DNA of 7,868 nucleotides. It comes from Gammaproteobacteria bacterium. GTDB taxonomy: Bacteria; Pseudomonadota; Gammaproteobacteria; Steroidobacterales; Steroidobacteraceae. Both the position numbers and the translations under genes were made by a program. The notes beneath the pieces are model-generated. The model had not been told where the DNA came from. It saw only the letters and a list, made by a program, of their open reading frames with translations, and did no database searches. Position 1 is the first letter of the stretch. Every line of letters begins with the position of its first letter. Below are positions 1-6,119 of the stretch, in pieces. The stretch covers positions 1 to 7,868 of the forward strand of contig JAQGOD010000133.1 in the NCBI GenBank assembly GCA_028293775.1. Direction: 5' to 3'.

Positions 1-1488
1 GCGGCGCCGGCGGGGGGTCAGAGAGCGCGCGGCGGCGATGGCGCCCCGGCCGGTGGAGCGCCGCGGCTGATGGCCTCAGAGACGTTTTATTATCTCAGCG
101 GCGCCGGAGCCGGCGCTGCCGTGGCGCAGGAATTCGCGATCAATCATCCGGGGAAGATCGCGGCCATCGCAACCTCAAACGGCGCTGTGTTCAACGGCGC
201 TTATGCCAAGGGCGACGAGCCGGCCGAGAATTATTTTCAATACATGCGCGGGAAGGTGGCTCCCCCGATCTCGAAGCAGCTCAAGAAGCAGGTACCGGTT
301 GCGGCCTGGCTCTTTACCACCGGCACGCCCAATGCTGCGCAGACCAAACAGGCGGAATATTGGAAACGTGCCGATGCAGTGGCGAATTCCGCTGCGGACA
401 GCACTTTCGGGACTTTCCAAACAGCCGTGTACTCCAATCATGCCAACGAGAGCCAACAAGTTCGCACGACGGTATTGCCGGCTTCCGCCAAGTACGACGA
501 AGCGCTGGTATCGGCTATCTGGGGCGAATTCTTCGCGCATGTCGCTCGCTGGACTTCATCACCCAACGGTGATCTCGGCACCATGCTGAGCGAAGCCGAG
601 GTGAACAAAACGTTTGAGCTGCGCACGGTCGATATCGAGGGACAACCGCGCACCTACTATGTCAAGTTGCCTTCGACATACCACGGAGGGAAATCTCTGC
701 CGGTAGTCATTTCACTTCATGGAGGAGGGCAGACGGCGTGGATGTATTTGAGCCAGGTGAAGATGCATGAGGTCGGCGAAAAGGCAGGCTTCATCACAGT
801 CTACCCTCAAGGGCGGGGCAACCTCTGGGCATGGATACCCAATGGCTCGGACGACAAATTCATACAGCGGATCGTGAATGACGTGGCGACCAGCTACGGC
901 GCAGATCGGAGCCGTATTTACTTGCAGGGCTTCTCGATTGGTTCGGCGATGGCGAACATGATGGGGATCATTCATCCCGAGCTGTTTGCCGCCATCTCGC
1001 CGAACAATGCCGGCGGTACTTTGGCGAAGGACATCACGGCGTTGGCTGACGAAAAGAAGGCCAAACAGGACTATCGGATGCCGATCATGTATGTCGCCGG
1101 CGCCGCCGATGCGACAGCCACGTTGGACGGGAAAATTCCTGCGCAGGGTGTAATCCGAGACCAACTCGACTACGCCAAGGCTTACGAGCACATCTCCACC
1201 CCGGATAAAACGGCACCGTTCAATAGTGCCTACGAGGAGTCCGCCGAAATCCTGGTCCCGGGCGGGAAGCTCGTGCGCAGCGGCATCGATCACCGCTACC
1301 CCGAAGGACGCATTCAGATTTACCAATACTTCAGCGCCGATACCACGCCGCTGAATCTTTTGAATCTAGTCTGGATCACCGACATGTCGCATGCGTCCGA
1401 ACCCCGAGAGGCCCAGCTTCAGTGGGATTACTTCAAGGAGTGGCGTCGAAACGCCGACGGATCCCTTACGCATAGCGCCGCACATTGA
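1..1488 (+). CDS. Tandem alpha/beta-hydrolase, PHB-depolymerase/feruloyl-esterase type (5' partial)
   Basis: The frame is open from base 1 without a stop. The first Met (position 70) lies just before a nucleophile-elbow strand, so the true start is probably upstream of the window. Numbering from that Met, a C-terminal hydrolase domain spans about residues 176-465. It has an oxyanion HGGG (217-220), nucleophile elbow G-F-S-I-G with Ser289, a likely acid at Asp347 (AGAAD) and a likely catalytic His441 (MSH). This is the layout of esterase_PHB/LpqC-like secreted esterases that cleave polyester or aromatic ester bonds. Residues 1-160 look like the back half of a second related domain (strand FYYLSG, elbow GAGAG, then strand IAAIATSNG), but its elbow carries Gly13 where serine is expected, so this domain is probably inactive. 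Its stop overlaps the next gene's TTG, suggesting cotranscription with an acid transporter. The substrate cannot be told from sequence. Bases 1-69 encode a Gly/Ala-rich stretch. Confidence 0.85.
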   Translation, partial: AAPAGGQRARGGDGAPAGGAPRLMASETFYYLSGAGAGAAVAQEFAINHPGKIAAIATSNGAVFNGAYAKGDEPAENYFQYMRGKVAPPISKQLKKQVPVAAWLFTTGTPNAAQTKQAEYWKRADAVANSAADSTFGTFQTAVYSNHANESQQVRTTVLPASAKYDEALVSAIWGEFFAHVARWTSSPNGDLGTMLSEAEVNKTFELRTVDIEGQPRTYYVKLPSTYHGGKSLPVVISLHGGGQTAWMYLSQVKMHEVGEKAGFITVYPQGRGNLWAWIPNGSDDKFIQRIVNDVATSYGADRSRIYLQGFSIGSAMANMMGIIHPELFAAISPNNAGGTLAKDITALADEKKAKQDYRMPIMYVAGAADATATLDGKIPAQGVIRDQLDYAKAYEHISTPDKTAPFNSAYEESAEILVPGGKLVRSGIDHRYPEGRIQIYQYFSADTTPLNLLNLVWITDMSHASEPREAQLQWDYFKEWRRNADGSLTHSAAH

Positions 1489-2762
1489 TCGCAGCCGTGG
1501 CATCGCATCCGGACCGCCATCGGGTCATCATCGCGATGTGCGCGTTGGTGGCGATGATCGATGGGTTCGATACGCAAGCCATAGCGCTCGTTGCACCGGC
1601 GATTGTGGCGGCTTGGCGGGTCGCCGCGCCGTCGTTCGGCCTCGTTTTCGGCGCCGGGCTTTTCGGCAGTTTTATCGGCGCCGTGACCTTTGGGATTGCG
1701 GCTGACCGTTTCGGCCGCAAACCCGTTTTGATGATTGCGGTGTTTGCCTTCGGCCTCATCACTCTGATGACGCCATTCACGAGATCCATCGAACAGCTGG
1801 TCATCATCCGGTTTCTTACCGGTCTAGGTCTAGGTGGAGTGCTTCCGGGCATTATTTCGATCACTTCTGAATATTCGCCTAGCGAGTCGCGCGCCACGAG
1901 TGTTGCGCTGATGTTCTGCGGCTTCCCCTTGGGCGCCGTCATCGGTGGAGTAGTCGCCGCAAGCCTGATCTCTAAATTTGGTTGGGCAAGCCTCTTCTAC
2001 GTGGGCGCTGCGATTCCTCTGCTGCTTCTGCCGCTGATTTGGGTCATCGTTCCGGAATCGGCGCGGTTCCTGCTTGTAAGGCAGCGCAGTGCCGATGCCG
2101 GCGCAGCTGCTGCTGCGGCTGCCGTCTCGCAGGTCACCCGCGCTCCGCTGATACGTTTGTTCACACACGGCCGAGCCCTCGGCACCATGCTGCTCTCGAC
2201 GGCACTTTGGTGCAGCCTGTTGCTGACTTACTTCCTCGTGAACTGGTTGCCCATTCTTGCGAGCCAGGCTGGGCTCGGCATCAAGACCGCCGTTCTCGGT
2301 GTTGCCGCTTTGAATTTCGGCGCAATCGGCGGCTGCTTGGTCATAGGTCGTCTCGCGGATCGATACAGTCCGGCCGTTCCCGTCGGAATCGGCTATGCCA
2401 TCGGTGCCGGGGCCATCGCGCTGATGGGCGCGGCCGGGCAATCGAAGGCCTTGCTGTTGCTGACATGTTTGGCGGCGGGTTTCTTCAGCATCGGCGCGCA
2501 AATGTGCACGGTCGCTCTTTGTGCAACGTTCTACGATACGTCTTTGCGCGCGACCGGAGTCGGCTGGTCGATGGGCGTCGGCCGCACCGGAGCGATTTGC
2601 GGTCCGGTGGTCGGCGGCATTCTCATTGCCCAAGGAGTGACCACGCCGACGCTCTTTATTATCGCGGGCGTCGTTTCCCTCGGCGCCTCCGCTGCCATAT
2701 TGATAATGGGGCGTTACGTTCTCCCCGTGATGGGGTTGAACGAGTTTCCAACCCGCGGGTGA
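1485..2762 (+). CDS. MFS transporter, AAHS (aromatic acid:H+ symporter) type
   Basis: A 425-residue, very hydrophobic protein with about 12 predicted membrane helices, the usual size for this family. In TM1 it has the D-G-F-D-T-Q motif (Asp26-Gln31) typical of aromatic/organic acid symporters such as PcaK, BenK and MhpT. The MFS A-motif DRFGRKP (74-80) lies in loop 2-3. It is followed by RFLTGLGLGG, a TSEYSPSESRAT segment and GFPLGAVIGG, all characteristic of AAHS members. An alanine-rich run marks the central cytoplasmic loop. It should import a carboxylate with protons across the inner membrane; the substrate is unknown. The start is uncertain: TTG at 1485 overlaps the upstream stop (TTGA), GTG at 1497 and ATG at 1536 are alternatives, and an in-frame stop at 1473 rules out anything further upstream. 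ATG 1536 would cut into TM1, so TTG or GTG is preferred. No clear Shine-Dalgarno is seen. Confidence 0.9.
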   Translation: MIAAVASHPDRHRVIIAMCALVAMIDGFDTQAIALVAPAIVAAWRVAAPSFGLVFGAGLFGSFIGAVTFGIAADRFGRKPVLMIAVFAFGLITLMTPFTRSIEQLVIIRFLTGLGLGGVLPGIISITSEYSPSESRATSVALMFCGFPLGAVIGGVVAASLISKFGWASLFYVGAAIPLLLLPLIWVIVPESARFLLVRQRSADAGAAAAAAAVSQVTRAPLIRLFTHGRALGTMLLSTALWCSLLLTYFLVNWLPILASQAGLGIKTAVLGVAALNFGAIGGCLVIGRLADRYSPAVPVGIGYAIGAGAIALMGAAGQSKALLLLTCLAAGFFSIGAQMCTVALCATFYDTSLRATGVGWSMGVGRTGAICGPVVGGILIAQGVTTPTLFIIAGVVSLGASAAILIMGRYVLPVMGLNEFPTRG

Positions 2763-2772
2763 ACCGAACACT

Positions 2773-3204
2773 ATGCAACTACTATCGCTGAACGACGCCT
2801 CCAAAATGGTCGACCTCGTCATTGAAAAGGCGCGCGAGCTCAACTGCAAGCCACTCACCATCACCGTGCTTGACGCCGGTGGAAATCCGCTGGTGCTGAA
2901 GCGCCAGGATGGCAGCGGCATCCTTCGCCCGCAAATTTGTCATGCCAAAGCCTGGGGTGCATTGGGTATGGGCTTGGGTGGGCGCACGCTGGCTGACCGC
3001 GCTGCCGCCGCGCCGGCCTTCTTCGTGGCGCTGACAGGCATCTCTCAAGGGCGCATGGCGCCCGTGCCGGGCGGGGTACTGATTCGAGACGGCGACGGGA
3101 ATTTGCTGGGGGCAATGGGTATCAGCGGCGACCATCCGGACAAGGATGAGGCGTGCGCAGCATTTGCCGTTTCCAGCGTAGGGTTCGTGCCCGACGGCGG
3201 GTGA
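2773..3204 (+). CDS. GlcG/HbpS family protein (DUF336)
   Basis: A 143-residue protein of typical family length, spanned by one GlcG/HbpS domain. Recognisable elements are the early strand ITVLDAGGNPL, the G-A-L-G-M-G-L-G-G segment, PVPGGVLIRDGDG and the C-terminal GAMGISGDHPDKDEACA, which fits the family's G-x-x-G-x-S-G...DE-x-CA signature. Members occur in glycolate and aromatic or diol catabolic operons; Streptomyces HbpS binds haem and takes part in redox sensing. No signal peptide is visible, so it is probably cytoplasmic. It starts 10 bases after the transporter stop, with a weak GGTGA overlapping that stop as a possible ribosome binding site, so the two are likely one transcript. The function in this setting is open: it could be accessory to catabolism of the imported acid, or a haem/cofactor binder linked to the cytochrome that follows. 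Confidence 0.88.
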   Translation: MQLLSLNDASKMVDLVIEKARELNCKPLTITVLDAGGNPLVLKRQDGSGILRPQICHAKAWGALGMGLGGRTLADRAAAAPAFFVALTGISQGRMAPVPGGVLIRDGDGNLLGAMGISGDHPDKDEACAAFAVSSVGFVPDGG

Positions 3205-3236
3205 GATCGGGGGTGGGCGGGGCAGTACAATGCCGA

Positions 3237-3998
3237 ATGCGCGTCAGTGTCTTAGTCGTAGCAGCCGTTGTCGTTGTCGCCTTTATCGCGCATCGCGCAC
3301 ACCTGGAGGCACGGCTGCTGCGCGCCGATCCGAGCGTTTTGCCCACCGACACGGTGCTGCTGAGATTCGCGCACCCCAAAGGGAAATCCTTGTTCGAATC
3401 GCATTGCGCGGGCTGCCACGGCCTCCAGGGTCAAGGCGATTCTGCGCGAGGCGTGCCGAACTTAAGCGACGAGGATTGGATCTACGGCAGCGGACTCGTC
3501 GCCGACATCGAACGGATCATCAACTTCGGGATACGTTCCCACCATCCCAAGGCGTGGAACTTCGCCATTATGCCGTCGTACGCCAAGGCGGTCCCGAGCA
3601 GCGGCGACAACCGAATCCCGCCGCTGGCCCCGGCTGAAATTCGCGATGTCGTGGAGTTTCTATGGCACGAACAGGGACGAGACGCCGATGCTGCTGCCGC
3701 GCTGCGCGGGGCGCGGATCTACAGCGACCGCGGCGCCTGTTATGACTGCCATTCGCCCGATGCCAAGGGCGATACGGCAATTGGCGCACCGAACCTGATC
3801 GACCGGATCACCCTGTATGGCGACGGCAGCCGCCAGGCGCTGTTCATGTCCATCGCGTACGGCAGGCAGGGCATGTGCCCCGCATGGATTAAGCGACTCC
3901 CGCCCGCCGCAATCCGCGAAATCGCCATTTACGTTTATTCGCTTTCCCACCCGCTTTCCCATCCGCCCGATCGCGACCAAGTAAACGATGGCAAGTAG
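3237..3998 (+). CDS. Membrane-anchored dihaem cytochrome c, CcoP-like
   Basis: With ATG 3237 the protein has 253 residues. A signal anchor (about 3-18, Val/Ala-rich) is followed by two cytochrome c domains facing the periplasm. Haem 1 is C57-A-G-C-H61, followed by GVPNLSDEDWIYGSG and a likely axial Met112 (IMPSY). Haem 2 is C168-Y-D-C-H172, followed by GAPNLIDRITLYGDGS and GRQGMCPAW (210-217). The PNL..D..LYG spacing after each haem resembles CcoP/FixP of cbb3 oxidases, but the rest of a cbb3 operon is absent here. It is more likely an electron carrier for another periplasmic enzyme. At haem 2 the position usually held by Met before PAW is Cys214, with Met213 one residue earlier. A GTG at 3153 would add 28 Arg-rich residues inside the upstream gene and break the signal anchor, so it is rejected. 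The end overlaps the next gene by 11 bases. Confidence 0.9.
   Translation: MRVSVLVVAAVVVVAFIAHRAHLEARLLRADPSVLPTDTVLLRFAHPKGKSLFESHCAGCHGLQGQGDSARGVPNLSDEDWIYGSGLVADIERIINFGIRSHHPKAWNFAIMPSYAKAVPSSGDNRIPPLAPAEIRDVVEFLWHEQGRDADAAAALRGARIYSDRGACYDCHSPDAKGDTAIGAPNLIDRITLYGDGSRQALFMSIAYGRQGMCPAWIKRLPPAAIREIAIYVYSLSHPLSHPPDRDQVNDGK
3940..3963 (+). repeat. 12-bp tandem duplication encoding LSHP twice
   Basis: Two adjacent 12-base units (CGCTTTCCCACC and CGCTTTCCCATC) differ at one base and give the peptide L-S-H-P-L-S-H-P near the C-terminus of the dihaem cytochrome. It is probably a small replication-slippage duplication in a tolerant tail. It puts two extra-domain histidines close together, but there is no evidence that they bind a metal. 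Confidence 0.7.
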
Positions 3999-4887
3999 CC
4001 GCCAATCCGGCAGGTGGCGCGACTACACGCAAGTCCGCCTCGGGCGGTCATTTTTTCTTTCAGGTTTGGGCGCATTGATCGGTTTGGGTTTGGCGGGATA
4101 TGCGCTGTTCACGGCGCGCGGCACGTCGACCTTAATGGTGCCGGCGGAGGATGTCGCGCTGGTCAATCAGCAGCCGATTTCGCGCAGCGACTATCTCGCG
4201 CAGCTACAGACGCTTTACGGCGTCGATCTGCAGCACGCCACGGCCGCGGAGCGTCAAAAGACTCTCGATGACATGATTCGGGAGGAACTGTTCGTGCAGC
4301 GAGGCAAAGAATTGGATCTGGCATCGACGGACCCCGACGTGCGGGCCGCGCTCGTCAATGCAGTCGAGCTGGAAATCGCCGCCGATGCCATTACCGATCA
4401 ACCGACAGAGGCCGCGCTGAGCCTCTATTATGCTGCGCACCGAGAGCGCTATGTGAGCGAAGGGCTGATGTCCCTGCACGATCTGGTGTTTCCCGCGAAC
4501 GAGCGCAGCGCGGCGGTTCAGGCTGTGGAAAGACTAAAAACTCAGGCGCCCAGCCCGCCGCTCCTTTCACAGCTACATGCCAAAGAATCCGGCAACGGCG
4601 GCGAAGACGTGTTCTATTTTGCGGCCAAGATTCACTTGGGAGAGCGACTTTTCGCCGCGGCGCAGGCCTTGCCGGCAGGCGCGATCTCGGCGCCGATCGA
4701 AATGCCCGATGGTCTGCACGTGTTGTACATGTTGAAAAATTCGATTCCGGTACCGTTCGATTTCGTCACGGCGCGCGATCAGGTTTTGAACGACTATCGG
4801 AACGACTCAATCAGGCGCCTGAAGGCCGGCGACGAGACTTTCCTACGCAAGCGCGCGAACATCCAAATCGCCGATGATATGCGCTGA
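3988..4887 (+). CDS. Membrane-anchored SurA/PpiC-like peptidyl-prolyl isomerase
   Basis: A 299-residue protein. After a basic N-terminus, one membrane helix (about 21-43, FFLSGLGALIGLGLAGYALF) anchors it in the inner membrane with the rest in the periplasm. Residues 55-140 form a SurA-type N-terminal chaperone region: VALVNQQPISRSDYLAQL, then helical D-D-M-I-R-E-E-L-F-V-Q-R. Residues 155-250 resemble a parvulin domain. It keeps an SLH (His164) at the usual first-His position, the ALPAGAISAPIE segment, and DGLHVLYML with His244 at the closing strand. The middle is short and lacks the usual GGDLG stretch, so isomerase activity may be weak and a holdase/foldase role more likely. It begins 11 bases before the cytochrome stop, and its stop overlaps the next start as TGATG, which points to translational coupling. 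Its likely job is folding the secreted partners encoded around it. Confidence 0.82.
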   Translation: MASSRQSGRWRDYTQVRLGRSFFLSGLGALIGLGLAGYALFTARGTSTLMVPAEDVALVNQQPISRSDYLAQLQTLYGVDLQHATAAERQKTLDDMIREELFVQRGKELDLASTDPDVRAALVNAVELEIAADAITDQPTEAALSLYYAAHRERYVSEGLMSLHDLVFPANERSAAVQAVERLKTQAPSPPLLSQLHAKESGNGGEDVFYFAAKIHLGERLFAAAQALPAGAISAPIEMPDGLHVLYMLKNSIPVPFDFVTARDQVLNDYRNDSIRRLKAGDETFLRKRANIQIADDMR

Positions 4888-6077
4888 TGCGGTGGTGGGC
4901 ATTGGGCGCGATCTTGCTTACCGTCGGTGCTGCCGACGCGCACACGCGTAGTCAATCGCATTCCGTGTGGGAGATCAACGGCCAGGGCGTCGATCTGGTC
5001 ATGACTATCCCGGTGATCGAGGCCGACCGCCTGGCAATCGATGCCAAGTCGCCTACCGACGATGCGTTGAAGGCTTATCTGACGGCACGCGTATACCCGA
5101 TTGCGGGGAATCGGCGCTGTGCTCTCGTTCCGCCGATCGAGACGCTTTCCGCGGTGAGCGGATACCGGAAATTCGATTTCACCTTCAAGTGTGCGATACC
5201 CAATAATTTACAAATCCATTCCGCGGCCTTCTTTGATTTGGTGTCCAGCCACACTAACTTCGCGCAAGTGCAAAACGTCGCGTCGGGAGAATTCACCGAA
5301 CAATTGATAACCAAGGAACATCAAACGGTGGATGTCACCGGGGGTGCGAACGGCCGCCTGAAGAGTGCGCGTTTTTTCGAGTTCATTCGCATGGGGATGA
5401 TGCACATATTTACCGGCGTCGATCACATGTCCTTTCTCTTGGGCTTGGTGTTGATTTCGCGTCGATTGCGCGACCTGATTTTCGTGGTGACCGGTTTCAC
5501 CCTGGGTCATAGCTTAACGTTGGCACTCGCAGTGACCGGTGTCCTGCGGCCGCACGCCGAATACATCGATGCTCTGGTCGCGCTGACGATCGCCCTGATC
5601 GGCGCCGAAAATGTTGTCGTGCAGACACGGAAGCCTGTCCCAATAGCCTGGGGGATGGGCGGACTGATAGCATTGATGGCCCTATTCAGCTGGTTTGGGA
5701 TTGGAGGTCTGCCTCCACTGCTGCTGCTCGGGGCCGGACTGTTCACGGCCAACTACCTGATGCTTTCCGGCAATTTGCGCGACGCCGGCCGCGTCCGTAT
5801 CTTGATTACCCTGGTCTTTGGATTGATTCACGGCTTCGGTTTCGCGGCGGACCTGCTCGAGTTGCAGCTGCCGCCGGGCAGGTTGGCAGAACTTTTGGTT
5901 GGGTTCAATCTCGGCGTGGAGATCGGTCAGTTGGCGCTGGTCGGCGGCGCGACGCTACTCGTCGTGGCGCTACGAAAATATAGGCTGGCGCTGCCGCGGC
6001 CCATCCTCGTCGATACGGCCTCGGCGTTTCTCGTAGGCCTCGGGGTGTTTTGGTTCGTGAGCCGCAGCTACGCCTGA
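4887..6077 (+). CDS. HupE/UreJ-type membrane protein with periplasmic N-domain
   Basis: A 396-residue protein with an apparent signal peptide (1-18, ending A-D-A) and a soluble, beta-rich periplasmic domain to about residue 160. Seven or eight membrane helices follow. The membrane part has the HupE/UreJ hallmarks: H173-I-F-T-G-V-D179-H180 in the first helix, TLGH208S in the next, H315-G-F-G-F-A, and GVE345IGQ. Simple HupE/UreJ proteins take up nickel for hydrogenase or urease; this longer two-domain form (HupE/UreJ_2) has no established substrate. The His/Asp/Glu residues in the helices suggest binding or transport of a divalent metal, and the SCO chaperone next door makes copper worth considering. 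If the signal is cut after Ala18, the mature protein starts with His19, with His25 nearby. Its ATG shares a base with the foldase stop. It is not a classical hydrogenase gene, since no hydrogenase or urease genes are nearby. Confidence 0.85.
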   Translation: MRWWALGAILLTVGAADAHTRSQSHSVWEINGQGVDLVMTIPVIEADRLAIDAKSPTDDALKAYLTARVYPIAGNRRCALVPPIETLSAVSGYRKFDFTFKCAIPNNLQIHSAAFFDLVSSHTNFAQVQNVASGEFTEQLITKEHQTVDVTGGANGRLKSARFFEFIRMGMMHIFTGVDHMSFLLGLVLISRRLRDLIFVVTGFTLGHSLTLALAVTGVLRPHAEYIDALVALTIALIGAENVVVQTRKPVPIAWGMGGLIALMALFSWFGIGGLPPLLLLGAGLFTANYLMLSGNLRDAGRVRILITLVFGLIHGFGFAADLLELQLPPGRLAELLVGFNLGVEIGQLALVGGATLLVVALRKYRLALPRPILVDTASAFLVGLGVFWFVSRSYA

Positions 6078-6084
6078 GCGCCTA

Positions 6085-6097
6085 GGGTATTCTACCC
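6085..6097 (+). repeat. Short inverted repeat GGGTA-TTC-TACCC before the SCO gene
   Basis: A perfect 5-bp inverted repeat with a 3-base spacer lies in the 42-bp gap between the HupE-like gene and the SCO gene. It contains TATTCT (6088-6093), a 4/6 match to a -10 box, with no convincing -35 upstream. It could be a small operator, a weak promoter or chance. It lacks a T-run, so it is not a convincing terminator. Confidence 0.3.
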
Positions 6098-6119
6098 ATG
6101 TCCGTCTCGACGTCGCCGC

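Noticed and set aside
712..1326. Antisense ORF of 204 codons opposite the esterase
   Set aside because: Shadow of the real hydrolase frame, whose catalytic motifs lie in the same stretch; no recognisable domain.
1821..1837. Tandem GGTCTA repeat in the transporter gene
   Set aside because: It encodes the conserved G-L-G-L-G-G stretch of the MFS family; protein conservation explains it.
1830..2921. Long antisense ORF (363 codons) across the transporter and GlcG genes
   Set aside because: It mirrors well-supported coding sequence, is rich in Arg/Gln/Gly with no motif, and has no family likeness; such shadows are common in GC-rich genes.
3153..3236. GTG start at 3153 adding 28 residues to the dihaem cytochrome
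   Set aside because: The added part is Arg-rich, lies inside the GlcG gene and would hide the signal anchor; ATG 3237 gives a normal N-terminus.
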